Positions 1-12,260 of a DNA stretch of 64,000 nucleotides are shown one piece after another. Positions within the stretch are counted from its first letter, which is position 1. Each line of letters starts with the position of its first letter. This DNA is from Amborella trichopoda (taxonomy: Eukaryota; Streptophyta; Magnoliopsida; Amborellales; Amborellaceae): the NCBI RefSeq assembly GCF_000471905.2, contig NW_006499751.1, positions 1,781,553-1,845,552 on the forward strand, written 5' to 3'. The translations under genes were made by a program, and so were the position numbers. The notes beneath the pieces are model-generated. The model was not told the DNA's origin and searched no databases. It was given only the letters and a program-made list of their open reading frames with translations.

Positions 1-2478
1 ATCCTTCTTCAAGGGGTGCACATGTGCTGCCTTCCTGAACTGCCGCTCCTTGCTCCCAACTCAGGCACCGTCATGAGCTGACCCTTCCTCCGCCTACCCC
101 TCCTCTTTCAGGAAAGCACCTCCAACCTTGGTACTTGAAGACTTTTCCCAAGAGTATCATCATGAGCCAACCCCATCAGCTAGGTCATGTCTCTGGAGCC
201 CGTAAAAGAGCTCGGGGCAAAGACTTGATGAGAGATCAAATCCTTCATCCTCCCCAGCCCAGGATGACCCTAGTTTCTGACCCACACCCATTGCTTCACC
301 TAAGGGAGACAACTCTCTCTTGTACAAGAAGGGCTGACCAGCTGCAATCTCGATCATATTTGTGGCATGGGTCCATCAAAGCCTCAAAGCTAAACGCAAC
401 AGGGGTCTGTAAATCCTGATTAGGGAAGCAACCAAGACTGTTGGGGCACTCAACTCCGACGACCCTATTCATCAGAACCCCTTTACCCTCTTCAGATGAT
501 AATGCCTGTCCTGCACTATGGTCAGTGTCATAGAAGATGACCCAACCACTCAGCAGCCACAGTGCCAAGACAATCAAGAACCGGTCCTCACGCAATCGGC
601 ATATAAGACTCGAGTACAGTCGAGGCACGCTGAACCCTTGCTGACTGATCTTCCTCGCACGACTTGCCAAGCTTGGAAGCCTTCAACCTCACCTAAGGCT
701 AACCACCCTGAGGAAATGGTTAGCGTTATGGTAGTGATAGAACCTAACGACTCCTAGAAGGAACGCATGGACAAGTTCGAACAGATGGTGTGAGCGATGA
801 TGGAGATGACTGATGATATGGAAAGCACGTAGTCCTCAGTGAGTGAATCCAATCACAAGGCCAACTCCCATCATTCACTCTAAGGCAGCCTCCCCCTCCT
901 GCCTCACAGGACAATTCCGTCCCTCACCCCATCTCTCAAGCAGACATCAATGCTATGGTAATCCATAGCTTAAAGAGTAGAAAGATCCTAGGAATGTAGG
1001 TACAATGCTTTACCATAAGCCGTACCCCTCCTACATTGATCAGGTTCTATTTCCCTCAAACTATAAAAAGGGGAAGTTTCTTATGTTCAATGGTACGGCA
1101 TCTGCGTACCAGTACATCACGCATTTCTATGCAGCATGTCGAGAGATACGGCTGATGGGAGACTCCTCCTTTGTCAATTCATTGAAACTCTTGATGGCCC
1201 GACATTTCAGTGGTATGCTTGGCTTCCCCCAAACTTAGTACATACTTGGGATGAGATGGAGAAATTACTCCACCAACGCTTCTATGAAGTCGAGAGAGAG
1301 GTCCAAACCATCGATCTTCTCACATGGACCTAAAACCAAACGAACCCTTCGATCAATTCACAGCAAGATGGAGAGATTTAGCAGCTCGTCATCCTAACCC
1401 TATGCCTGAGAAGGAAGCAATCCAGACCTGTGCGTGAAACATGCGACCTGAGATTGCTCTACATGTTGAGGCCTCCAATCTGACCTCCATGTTATAGTTG
1501 ATCTCTAAGTCGGTGCGGATAGAACGCCTATCATGCCACCATGGCAGATCACGACAATAGTCTGCAAGCTCAGGAAACAACCGGGGCAACGGTAGCCCTC
1601 AGACCATTGCCCGGGGTAATCAACAAAAAGGGGGTAATCAACATGGTTATCACCGTCAATGATCCAAAGAAGGTGCCTCCCAAACCTTGGACTCTCCAAA
1701 GTGGTAAGCACAATGAAAGCACCTTAGGCAAGCAAACAACAACATTCATACAACAGGGTACCCCCACCTGTGAACTTTAATCGAGATGATTATTGGGCCA
1801 GGCATAAAAATAAAGTCTACCCTTTTGAAAAGGAATGGGTTCCTGCACTACTCCGATTATTACTGGAACTGAACATGATTGAGCTGCTCGAAACCAAGTT
1901 CCCTGAGCAAGCTAGACTTGACACCCATGCAAATTACTATGCCTATCATCGGAGGATAAACCACCCACAAAGGAATGCACACACTCAAGGACATCATCAA
2001 AACTCTGATTCAGAAGGGTCAGATAATGCTTGAAGAGTTAAAGAAGGCGTTTAGGGCAGCAGAAGATTCCCACGCAATGACAGTCCCGGAGGAAGACAAA
2101 GTGCTCGATCTCCTTCGCGCCTTGTTCGTCAAGATGCTTCAAGATGGCCTCATCACACCAAAGTCGGCAAGGCAGCCCCGACACCTTGCTTAGGGAACTG
2201 AGAACCACTGGTACCCGTACCATTAGATATGGGGCCACGACCTGAGAGAGTGCTCCAATTTCCACGACATAATCGTGAAGAAAATACGGGGATGCCAAGA
2301 AACTTGTATCATTCAAGAAGGAGATCCTCAAGTCACTGCTCCACCGGTGCAAGAGGGCCTCCCGATACAAGACCCGAGTAATGACGATTCAGGTCTTGTT
2401 GAACCCTCAAATTCCCAACCATTGAGAGTCTACCACGAGCAAAGCAGATTCAAGTCCTTAAACCTCCACTCCAGTTAA
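1..2478 (+). pseudogene. Gag remnant of Tat-like Ty3/gypsy element A1
   Basis: Decayed gag of an LTR retrotransposon; Gag would form the virus-like particle that packages element RNA. The best stretches are 1005-1238, where a KPYPSYIDQV...FP motif precedes the capsid-like domain, and 1136-1333, with the hallmark Gag pattern of a tryptophan-tyrosine pair then LPPN and TW (LDGPTFQWYAWLPPN). These two stretches overlap in different frames, so there is a frameshift inside the domain. A Tat-type zinc-knuckle-like segment (YYAYHRRINHP, then a DIIKTLIQKGQI-like helix) spans about 1940-2040 and is also frameshifted. The 5' end lies outside the window. At about 2478 the gag reading ends abruptly and is joined to the antisense gene, whereas element A2 has about 3.7 kb of protease and linker between them. 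The homologous copy is 28186-30640. Confidence 0.8.
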
Positions 2479-5240
2479 ACCTCTTCCCCTTGTTTCACAC
2501 CCTTTGGCATGGCCTTGATAATTTTAAGGCCAACATGTATTCTTTGTTCTTTACCTTCCTGAACTATCACTTCAGCCTGGACAAGTTCAAGGGCTATCTC
2601 CTCCCTGTGACCTTCAACCTCAGTCGCAACCTCTTCTACTTGGGCCGCATCAGCCATAGCCAGAACCTCTGCCACAAAAAGCTCAACCCCCTCATCATAA
2701 CCTACGCACTCTAGGGCAGCAGCCTCTTGATTCTCAGGTGCCTCACTAACCATGGGCCCCTCCTCCTGAAATATGCTTGGGCCTTTGCCATCGATCACCG
2801 CACCCCTTGTCTCAATCGGGGCAGCAACCTCTTGAGGGTCAGAAGCCCTGTAGGTGTCAGGTTCCTCTTCTTGAGCAATAACTGTAGGGCCTTCAGCCCC
2901 ATCGATCTTCATGGAAACTGCATCTGACTCAGGAATCACCCTTGGACTTGGAGGCATCACCTCAAGTTCCGGTGTCACCTCTCGATCAGAAGCATTGACA
3001 ATAGGCTCAAAGGGGCCAGATTCATCTATCTCAGTTTCTGAACAGGTAGAAAATAGTTCAGGAGAGGTAGAAGATGAGGTAGAAAAGGTGGAGGGTGACA
3101 CGGAAAGGATAACAAAGGAACCAGAGATAGAAGATGAGGAGCTACCTCCTGTTTCTAAGATGACTGGAAGTTTCTCACTCCTACGTCTACGAGCAAGTCA
3201 AACAAGCCGAGCTGGTGTACGAGTACTGTTAGGGGCAGAGCGCTTCGTCTTTTTCCTTCTTATTGGAGAAGGAACAGCCGCCTCAGAACTCCCTCTCAAG
3301 AAGAGCCTGCAGTGAGAACAATGTGGGGGCCACTCCCTATCAATGCATTTAGGTCTGGAATTGGGCGCCCTTCATGACCAGGGACCTTTCGGCCCTTCAT
3401 CATTTAAAAGATAGATGTGAGGTTATAAAAAAGGCTCCCTGTCTTTGCCTCCATGACAAGAAGTTGCAGTGAAGCATCATCCGTTGCTATCTCTTGAGGT
3501 ATCCCAAAAGCCTGCCAATTCTCGGGGTAGCCCAAGTCAAAGACCTTGCCAAGGGGAGTGTTGAAAATCCTCATTTGTCTAGTGTCTTGGCGCCAACTGC
3601 AGTTCTCCCCTTTCTAGGGGTGATCAGCTTCTCAGTATCCCTGGCTGGTAATCCTCCACCAGCGTGCAAAGGCCTCGGTGGCCCAGACCCTTTTACCAAA
3701 ATGGACCACATACTTGTTGACTTCTGTCATCGTCAAACATTTGGACCACGTGGTGCAGATATGCTCTGGCCGCCATGATTCTCGAAGAGTTCCTATCTAT
3801 TCCTCTTCCTTGTGTTTACTCTATCGTGGCACTTCTCGAAGAACACGGAGAAGGGGCAACCCTGATCTAGCCCGTGCTGACGAGCAAAGCTATGGGGGAA
3901 GTACCCTTCGAGTCTGGCACTGAATGGAGTACGATAGGCCAAAACCCCACCTCTGACGCTCAAAATAAACATGAGCTCCTTGATGGTTGTGGGTGAACCA
4001 CCTAGCTCCTTACCCAGTTCATCAATAAAGGTGTGGTCAGTAAAGTCCCCAACTGAAAAAGTGACCCAATGCATATTGAAGAAATCATTCACAAACAAGT
4101 TTTGTGCTTCCCCTGAGCTATGAAAGATAGCCTTTTGCCCGACAATCCTCATCATGAAAGGGCACATTTTCTCCCCTGCACCTGGACTTCTAACATAAGT
4201 GTCAGGGAAATAGGCCTCTATCCACTCATACAAGTAATGGATGGGGAATGGTATCTTAAAGTCCCCAAGGAAAGCTTCGTCCCTCACAAGGCCATTGCCC
4301 CTTCCTTACCTTTGTAGGCTTTCCCCCTCAAGATGGCTCTCAGTCCGTGGTAGATGTAGAACAGAACTGATTGTGCAACGGTGTACTGATGCCCCCTCTC
4401 CATGTCACAAGCCGCATAGAATGTGTCTGGATGGATATCGTTTGCCCCTTCAAGAATAACAAACTTGCATAGAAACAGGGCAAAATATGGGGCCAAGAAG
4501 ACACAGTCATCACTGGTCTTGAATTGGTAAACTGGAGGTATCCCATTTACAACTGCCTTCCCCTTCCTTCTTGAAGTAACTGAACCAGCTCCTCAGGTAA
4601 TCCCCGCAAAAGAATTTCAGCCATTTCAGTAAAGGTCATGCAACCATTGCTGGATTTTGAGAAAAGCAGCTGGTAAATCTCAAAGATCTTTTGAAGACCA
4701 GCAAGCAGTTCCTCTACCCCTAGGAAAGCACCACCAAAGATGACTGAGTTCTAAGGCACGAACTCGTCATACATTACTCCGATCAGTGAAAGGTCGTCGA
4801 CAAAATAAATATCTAGCAAGGCGATCCCTGCTTCACCATGAGTAAGGAGTCATGTATTGCTCACATGACTCCATGTCTCTAACAATACCTTAATGGTATT
4901 TGAGCATCGATCATAATAGTTGCCTGAGCATAGCACAACAGCTAATAAAGAGGCATGCTCAAGAATGCTTCTGTGTGACCCCAGCACTTTGATGGTCTAG
5001 GAAGAGTACCCTTTCAAATATTGATTCTCCCCTTGCACTCGAAGCCTGCAGAAGACCACATCAGCCCCTTTGTCTTCACCATTCTCTTCCCTAATGTGGG
5101 CAGATTCTCTCCAGAGGCCACATTCTTATGCATGCAATGAAGGAGGGCCACCCCTTCCTCAATAATAATGTTACCATTATTGCCATCCCGGACCTCAAAA
5201 CGAACTGAGTTGGTAACAAAAGTAATACTAAGGGCCATTC
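2475..5240 (-). pseudogene. Antisense gene of element A1, PMD-like protein, broken
   Basis: Minus-strand coding remnant in several frames, homologous over its length to the minus-strand gene at 33440-37190. The N-terminal part (5238-5014) has the conserved IIIEEGVALLHCMHKNVASG block. The middle part (4287-3793) carries ARQHGLDQGCP preceded by YFPH, resembling the RQFGxDQ..P signature of the plant mobile domain (PMD, aminotransferase-like domain). The last part (3101-2475) is an acidic, Ser/Glu-rich tail of 208 residues. Stops and frameshifts separate these blocks. The C-terminal coiled-coil part seen in A2 is missing because of the deletion joint near 2478. Antisense extra ORFs are known in Tat-lineage elements; assignment to PMD is my reading of the motifs. 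It cannot make a full protein. Confidence 0.65.
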
Positions 5241-5440
5241 TAGTTTACATATTGGTCTATCAACCAAATGGGCTCACCCCTGACTAGGCTCTCCCCGGTA
5301 AAATCATTTGTGCTAAGTTCTCCTCCCTTTGAGAGATTTTTCATGTCAGGAATTCTGTAGGAAGGTCCAGCCATTATATAAATCTTAAAGACTCACTGCC
5401 ATGTACGAATCATTAAGGTGTTGACTATCGCCATGTGTGT
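5241..5440. other. Spacer upstream of antisense gene A1
   Basis: Short stretch between the likely antisense start region and the first minisatellite. It corresponds to leader sequence of the antisense gene on the minus strand. No other feature is visible. Confidence 0.4.
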
Positions 5441-5785
5441 AAACGTACTAGCTAGTGCTGGTTATGTTTCTCAAAGCCCAGCACCGACTATGTCGTCAAG
5501 ATCTACTATCGCTTGTGTTGAATAAAGCTCAGTGCCGACTGTGTTCGTCAAGCACTAGCTAGTTTGTCAAGGCCCAGTGCTGGCTGTGTTCTCAAGGCCC
5601 AGCGACGGCTGTATTCTAGAAGGTCTAGAGCCCGCTGCGTTCTTGAAGGCCTAGCACCGGCTGTGTTCTTGAAGGTCCAACGCTAGCTGTGTTCTTAAAA
5701 GCCCAGCACCGGTGGTGTTCTTAAAGGTTAGCAACGGTTGCGTTTCTCAAGGGTTAACGTCGGTTGCATTTTGGTCACAGCACAA
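5440..5785. repeat. ~30-bp minisatellite in 3' UTR of A1
   Basis: About eleven degenerate units built on CCCAGCACCGGCTGTGTTCT followed by a short spacer such as TGAAGG. The same type of array lies in the same place in A2 (37240-37600), with units reading AAGCCTAGCACCGGCTGG. Tandem arrays in the 3' region are characteristic of Tat-lineage elements. Confidence 0.8.
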
Positions 5786-6460
5786 AGTCGTCCGTGTTCA
5801 AATCCCTCACACATGCCACAGATGCGCATGTGCCACCTCGAACCCTGGGTGCACCGCTTGACAATTGTCAGCGACGACCTGGTCTGACATGTGGTCTCTC
5901 ACGAGTCGATCGTGACCGTTACTTTCCCCAAGACCCTTTGTCTCCCCCAGCGATTGTTCACTCCCTCCGACCTTTTGGCTTCTCATTGGGAAACCTCTCC
6001 ACTCGTTGGGAACCCACTGACGAACCTTTCCCCTTCCTCAACACCATCGAAAACCCCTGTGAAAGCGAGCAGAAGTTTATCGGCAGCTCCCTACCATAAC
6101 TTGGACCCCCTCCCCCTTCTCTGATACTCCAGAACCACTGCCGGAAACTTAGATGGCCTCGACAAGCTACTTGCTTCCCTCAACTCTAGCACCAGTGGCC
6201 TTCACGAAGGTTCCCTGCATTCCCTTACCGGTACTCTCTCCTCCCAGCCAAACATCCTCTTTCTTGCCGGAGTTATCACTAGCGAATCCCTTATCAACCC
6301 CTATGAGTGTTTTATCGAAATCCCTCGTTGCTCGCGGGACTTGCAGCAACAGTCTATGAGCTCTGTGTTCTCACCAGAGCCCCTTATCTAGGATGTCTCT
6401 CTCTCTCACTGCTTAAAGCTCACAATCGTTTTATCTTCAGTGAAATGGTAAAAAAGAAAA
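5786..6460. other. Untranslated region between minisatellite and TATA/hairpin
   Basis: Non-repetitive, C-rich on the plus strand. It would be the 5' leader of the antisense gene if transcription starts near 6450 on the minus strand. Short ORFs here match no family I know and are not conserved in frame with the homologous stretch at 37600-38090. Confidence 0.4.
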
Positions 6461-6461
6461 A

Positions 6462-6483
6462 GGGGGTTTACCCCCTTATATAG
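6462..6483 (-). promoter_or_regulatory. TATA-like box and GC hairpin upstream of antisense gene
   Basis: On the minus strand CTATATAA (6476-6483) is followed by a perfect hairpin, GGGGG-TAAA-CCCCC as read on that strand (6475-6462). The same layout recurs in A2 at 38105-38126. It lies about 1.24 kb upstream of the first antisense block. The position and conservation suggest a core promoter for the antisense gene; promoter activity is inferred. Confidence 0.4.
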
Positions 6484-6589
6484 ACAATGTTTCCCTGAAG
6501 TACCCCTCAAAAACTGAGAATGCCAGTCAGATCCCTTAAGGCCAAATGACGATGGGCCAGACTGGGTCCGGCTCAACCCGACGCCTGAA

Positions 6590-6860
6590 CATAGGTCATC
6601 GCCATCTGTGTAAATTGTGACCAACGCCATCTGTGTAACCTTGCGATCAACGCCGTTTGTGTAACTTGTGACCAGTGTTATATGTGTAATTTGTGCCCAG
6701 CGCCATGCATGCGTCATCCGTGTGACTGGTGCCTAGTGTCGTTCAGAACCTGCACCTTGTGTGTTACTCTTCCCATGCTAATGCCGTGCATGTGCTACCA
6801 ACCTGCGTGCCCTTATGCTAGGCCCTGTTATCGCCGTGTGTGTCTTACCACTATCCCCAA
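6590..6860. repeat. ~28-bp minisatellite
   Basis: Degenerate units of the type GCCATCTGTGTAACTTGTGACCA, about eight copies, decaying to the right. The equivalent position in A2 (38310-38690) holds a different array. Confidence 0.6.
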
Positions 6861-7209
6861 TAGGAATAACACCTGTGCCCCAAACCATCATCTCCAGTGG
6901 GGTTAGCTGTATGCTAAAAATAAAAGTCATGCTTACCTCTGCAATACCCAGTGGGTCTGTTTCGCACCAAGCTATCTTATCCCTAGGGATTTGAGTTACC
7001 TTTTATAAGCTTATTCTCCATGGAGTCTCATTTTTCACCCCGGGGAGTCACATTTTCCCCCTAGTCCCCAATGTAATGAGCTTTAGTGTGCCATCCATCA
7101 TTGGGTCACCATCTCCATCTAAGCCCTCTGCTTGTGTATGGCCTTAACCATTTTATCCCCAGGGAGTCGGATTGTCATCCATGTCTCTATTCCCCATGGA
7201 GCTTCACCC
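6861..7209. other. 3' UTR stretch without gene
   Basis: Contains scattered short motifs such as CCCCAGGGAGTC and CCCATGGAG that recur loosely (also at 38800-39070 in A2). No coding potential seen. Confidence 0.4.
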
Positions 7210-7740
7210 ACATGGCGACCCACACAATGTTCCAAACTACATGACCTTAAATTGTAACGAAGGTCTAGTTGCACGACCTTAAACTGCATGGTCCATACTG
7301 CATGACCCTAAACTGCACAAGCATGGTCTGTGCTGCAAGACCCTAAACTGCACAGCCACCTAGATGCATGACCATAAATTTCATGGTCCAAACTATATGA
7401 CCTTAAACTGTAGCGAAGGTCTAGTTGCACGACCTTAAACTGCATGGTCCTAACGGTATGACTTTAAACTACATAGCCATGGTCCAAGCTATATGACTTT
7501 AAACCATAGTGCACATCCTGGTTGCATGACGTTAAATGGCTTAGCATCAAGGTCCAAACTATATGACCTTAAACTGTAGTGGAGGTCTCGTTGCATGACC
7601 TTAAACTGCGTGGTTCTGACTGCATGACTCTATACTGCACAGCCATGATCCGCGCTATATGACCTTAAACCATAGTGCACATCCTGACCGCATGACGTTA
7701 AACTGCTTTGCCCAGGTCCTGGAGGCATGACCTTAAACTA
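7210..7740. repeat. ~35-bp minisatellite (CATGACCYTAAACTGCA type)
   Basis: Roughly fourteen degenerate units built on GCATGACCCTAAACTGCAC, followed by AGCCATGGTCC or a shorter variant. The same array is more regular at 39090-39670 in A2. A stray unit lies at 8085-8165 and another in family D at about 56850-56900. Confidence 0.8.
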
Positions 7741-8200
7741 ACCCCCACACACGTGCACACACCCTTTACGTGCGTTTTCACACACGTCTGCCCTAACCTA
7801 CCCTTTCGTGTGCACGCACCACCTTCATCAAACTCCCCAGTAAATCCATTTTCCTTCATTACCATTCATCATTCCCTAGTGAGTCTCACCCGTGCTCATA
7901 AAACGGTGAGCTATCCTGCCATCCATACTCGTCGTAAGTAAGTGGGTCACCGCTTTCCAACTTCCATACATCATCTATCTTTTATAGGTAGCCTCATACC
8001 ATCTCCCCAAAGTGAGTCAAACCACCACCATACTCACTCCATGGCCTCCACAGAATGCCATCCATCTCCACCATGGTTCAGCTGTGTGACCTTAAACTGT
8101 AGTGCACGTCCTGGCCGCATGACATTAAAAGGCTTCGCACAGGTCCCAAAGGCATGACCCTTAGCATGCTTTCACAAAAAAAAAAGAAAAAACAAGAGAA
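7741..8200. other. 3' UTR stretch of A1
   Basis: Single-copy-looking sequence aligned to 39670-40100 in A2. It includes CAC/CTC-rich DNA, one isolated minisatellite unit and a poly-A run (8176-8186). No gene. Confidence 0.4.
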
Positions 8201-8203
8201 TAA

Positions 8204-8315
8204 CGGGCATGGTGTACACCTGGTCAAGGAAACACCATGAGTAAAAATGACGAATGGGCATGGTGTACACCTGGTCAAGGGAACACCATCATTAAAACTG
8301 ACAAATGGGCATGGT
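8204..8315. repeat. 51-bp tandem duplication
   Basis: Two and a partial third copy of a unit starting GGGCATGGTGTACACCTGGT, separated by ACACCATnA-type sequence. A2 has one copy and a partial one at 40131-40195. Confidence 0.75.
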
Positions 8316-10197
8316 CACGAAATCATGAGTAAGAGAATTCCATGAAAACAAAAACAAAAACTAGCCACAGTGAAAACCTGAAAGAGCACCGTGAGTAAAA
8401 ATGAAAGAGTAAAGGTCATGGGTAAAAGAGCCTTGAATAAAAGGAGGTTGGTGAAAACTGACTCTATGACACCGCTTCTCAAGTTCAGGTGAAAACCCAC
8501 AAAAGGCGCTTGAAACAATAAGTAGGTTGATGCAGCACATGCCTCATAGGCGACTTCAGACAACATTTAAGAAGAAAAATCCCTAGTGTCAGCATATCCT
8601 GATACTAAGGCTCAAAAAGATGGCATTAAGGAAATGTTCTAACATCATGAGTCCATTGGCAAAAAGGACTCGAAAGATAGAAGACTAGCCAAGAAGGCAA
8701 GACAAGTCTCATGAAGAAGAGCACCATTCCCAGGAGGTCACTAACGCACTCCAAGATGCTAAAGGTGCCCCAAGAAAGCTAAGTCAGCCAGACAATAGGA
8801 TTGAGCCCCTAGGGTCACCTCAAATGAAGAAGAGAGGTATCATGATTGTTGAAACTGTTAGGAGTAAGCAGGGTTGTGCCCACAACTGGTCACCTCCCCA
8901 TGAGGTACCCTGCCCACCAAGCAAAATTTGGTGCGAAAAGTAGATGACCACCAATAGAAGGCCTTTCAACAGAGCATCTAGAACAAACAACCAATAAAAG
9001 ACTAAATGGGAAAAATTCCTTTAATCATGGCACTCGACTGCTAAATGGGCTTAATTTTGACCAACGAGGTCCGTACAAAATCCTCAGCTGTTAGAGTCAC
9101 AAACAGTCCATGCGAGGGTGAGGACTTTGATAAGATCCCTCAAAAGTATCTTCTCCTCCTATGTCTCCATGGATGGACTTGTACATTGCCTCCAAACATT
9201 TGAGCCTCCTAGTTACAGCATTACGTGGATATCTGGTCGGCATTCACGTGGTCTTGTGGCTAGGAAGAAAAATATAATAAAGTCGTGGAAATTTTCTGAA
9301 TGTTGTCCTTCTCACTTCTCTCGAAGCACAACAATCAGTGGGGCAAGCTGTTTGAAGACATTTTTCAGCACCTTGGGTCCCCAATGCGGAATAAAAGAGA
9401 AGTCAGTCAATAAAGGCTTGACGTACAGTTAAATTCCTGACAGTCTTAGAATTTCTCCAAAATAGGTGAAAATCTTTCTAAGCACTCCAAAAAGCCACCT
9501 ACCAAGTTTTATCGCAATCCAACATATCTAACACAATGCAGATAAAGAAATAATTTCAGAAAAATTAGCTTTCAGTACCCTAAAAAGGACCTCGTAACTA
9601 GAACTCTATTTTTGGTGCCCCAAACAGCTATATGACCACCGCCATTGGATCTGACACGGTCGAAAACCCCTATGTGTCAAGTTTCGGCTTAAACAGACGT
9701 TCCAAGACAAAGTTATGAGTGAAACATTACAAAGGAGCATGATGAAGGCTATTCCCCTGCGGCCTCCCTGCACCAATCTCCATTAAAGAACACTGGTTCG
9801 TACAGTCATGAGCAGCAACTTTAAAGACCCGTATCTCACTTATTTTGAATCAGATTGCGCTCAAATTTGGTCACCGTGTTCATCTCGTCAAGACAAGAGT
9901 TTTGATATGTGGCATGACCTGTGACGATGCTCAAGCAAGGAAAAAAACTAGAGAGAAGTTGGCTATTTGTGAAGACAGTTGCAAAAGTTCAGCAGTGACA
10001 CACCTCGCTCGAGTGGCCAAATCATGACGCTCGCTGACCCGATCAATGCAAAACAAGTTCCATTGCATGTGTAAGGTCTGAGGCTACATATGAGCTGAAC
10101 CTCATACATGATGAATGGTCAGATTTTACTCATGAAGGTGTCAAATTTGCTACAGATTCTGATTGTCAGAATTCAAGATTTCGGCCAAAAACCCAAG
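8316..10197 (+). other. Distal 3' UTR and possible upstream part of LTR-A1
   Basis: Aligns with 40200-42068 in A2 along its length, so it belongs to the element. The start of the 3' LTR should lie inside this stretch, but element A2 lacks the matching part of its 5' LTR, so the boundary cannot be fixed by comparison. A purine-rich stretch near 8825 followed by CTGTTAGG near 8864 is a possible but weak polypurine tract and LTR start. No coding sequence found. Confidence 0.45.
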
Positions 10198-10634
10198 ACG
10201 GCGTAATCTTCATTTGGGCACAAAATTGAGCTGCGTTTATTGCAATGCGATCGTGACAGCATGATCAGTGCAAGTTAGCAAAGAAATCAAAGAAAAACAT
10301 AAAGAAACAAGCACACTATCGGTCGAAAGTTTTCAAGATCTATACAAATTTTGAGTCGCATGATCGTGGCCTAAACACATGATTCGTGGCGTGAAGTTGG
10401 TATCAAATCAATCTTCTTTTAGCTAAAAAGGTTGGATCAGTCTCGAATCATTCATGGGAGATCACACACATTCTAAGGCAGCAACAGGGACTGTATTGAA
10501 ATTCCATGTATTGTTGGACAAGGACAAAACCATCATTTTGCACCCATTTTTAGATTTTTCTTTAATTCAAATAATTTGTAATTATCATCAATTAGGCTAG
10601 AATTTATGCATCCACTCATGTGTCGGCCCAATTC

Positions 10635-10642
10635 TATAAATA
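10635..10642 (+). promoter_or_regulatory. TATA box of LTR-A1
   Basis: TATAAATA, at the same place as TATATAAA in LTR-A2 and GTATAAAC in LTR-A3, each followed by ACATGC-type sequence. It would drive the sense genomic transcript. Confidence 0.65.
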
Positions 10643-10690
10643 CATGCTAAACCTAATTGTAAAGGGATTCCATCAATCTTTGATTTCATG

Positions 10691-10696
10691 AATAAA
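10691..10696 (+). terminator. Poly(A) signal of LTR-A1
   Basis: AATAAA placed 56 bp after the TATA start, conserved in all three LTR copies. Marks the likely R region end shortly downstream. Confidence 0.55.
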
Positions 10697-10780
10697 ATTT
10701 GAGAGTTTTCCATTGAGATTGTGGGCATGTCTTTGAGAGAGAAACAGGTGAGAAGAAAAAGTTAGGTACCTTTCGATAAA

Positions 10781-11020
10781 GTAATTTTCTCTCTCCTCAT
10801 CTCTTCTCTCTTTCTCTCTCTCTTCCTCTCATCTATCTCTTTCTCTCTCCTCTACTCTTTTCTCTATTTCTCTCTCCTCCTCTTGTCTATCTCTTTCTCT
10901 CTCTTCTTTTCTTTTCTCTCTCTCCCCTCCTCTTGTCTACCTCTTTCTTTTTTCCTCTTTTTCTCTTTGTCTTTCTCTCTTTATTCTTTGATCTTTCCTT
11001 TCTCTCTTCTCTCCAATCAC
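10781..11020. repeat. CT-rich tract in LTR-A1
   Basis: Low-complexity TCTCTCTTTCTC pyrimidine tract on the plus strand. It is located just after the R region, as in the other two LTR-A copies. Confidence 0.9.
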
Positions 11021-11147
11021 ACATGACGGTGTCCATCACTGGGCATGACATCCTTTTTCTTCTCTTAATCTCCTGAGACAAACACAATGAGCTGGGCCTT
11101 CACCCGAGTGGTGGGTCAAGCCTCTATCCAAGTTCCCTTGTCTCTTC

Positions 11148-11880
11148 TCCTCTGTCATGGATGGCAGACCTCATTATCGTCCATGTTTTCTTCTATTTTC
11201 TCTCTCCTCTGTCATGGACAATGGAACTTTATTGTCGTTCATGTTTTATTCTCTTTTCTCTCTCCTCTATCATGGGCGACAAAACCTCATCGCTATCCAT
11301 GTTTTCTTCTCTTCTCTCTCCTCTGTCATAGACAGTGGAACCTCATCATCGTCTATATTTTTTTCTCTTTTCTCTCTCCTTTATCATGGGCAGTGGAACC
11401 TCATCATCGTCTATATTTTCTTATCCTTTCTCTCCTCTGTCATGGACGGTGGAACCTCATCGCCATCCATATTTTTTTCTCTTGTCTTTCTCCTCTGTCA
11501 TGAACGGTAAGACCTCATCGTCATCCATATTTTCTTCTCCTTTCTCTCTCCTCTCTCATAGATAGTGGAATCTCATCACCATCCATGTTTTCTTCTCTTT
11601 TCTCTCTCTTATGTCATGGATGGCAGAACCCTATCACCGTCCATGTCTTATTCTTCTTTCTCTCTCTTATGTCATGAAAGGCAAAAACCCATCGATGTCC
11701 TTATCTTCTTCTTCTTTCTCTCTCCTCTACCATGGACGGTAGAACCCCATCGCCGTTTATGCTCGTGTCTTTCTTCTCTCCCCTCGGTCATGAACAATGG
11801 GACCTCATCAACGTCTATGTCTTCCTCTTCTTTCTCCCTCCTCTGTCATGGATGGAAGAATCCCATCGTCGTCCATGTTT
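11148..11880. repeat. 58-bp tandem array in U5 of LTR-A1
   Basis: Thirteen units with starts near 11154, 11212, 11270, 11325, 11383, 11440, 11498, 11555, 11613, 11672, 11730, 11788 and 11847. Consensus GTCATGGACGGTGGAACCTC, then ATCGCCATCCAT and a pyrimidine filler. The equivalent array in LTR-A2 and A3 has 49-bp units. Open frames across the array are a by-product of low complexity. Confidence 0.9.
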
Positions 11881-12260
11881 CTCTCCTCTATGTCTATCTC
11901 TTTCTCTCTCTTCTTACTTCTTTCTTCTTTCTCTTCCTTCTCTCTCTTTTACTTTCTTTTCTTCTTCCTTCTCTTTTTCCTCTCCTTTCTTCTCCTATAT
12001 TCCTTTCTTTTTCTTCTCGTTCCACCTCTCTTTTATCCCTTTCTTTTCACCTCTCTCTCTTCCCTTTTATTTTACTCTCTTCTTCTCTTCCTCTTCTCTC
12101 TCTTTTTGTCTTCTCTTTTATCCCTCTTTACTCTTTATTCTCTTTTATCTCTCCTTACTCTCTATTCTCTTTCCTTCTCCTTCTCTCTTTTTTCTATTTT
12201 CTCTTCTCCCTCTATTTCTTCTCTCTCTTCTTTCTTCTTCCTCTCTCGTTTGTCCAAGGA
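11881..12260. repeat. Second CT-rich tract in LTR-A1
   Basis: About 380 bp of almost pure pyrimidine. It gives rise to meaningless Ser/Phe/Leu-rich open frames in all three plus frames. Confidence 0.9.

Noticed and set aside
2475..3101. 208-residue minus-strand frame as an independent acidic protein
   Set aside because: It aligns with the acidic middle part of the antisense gene in A2, so it is a fragment of that gene.
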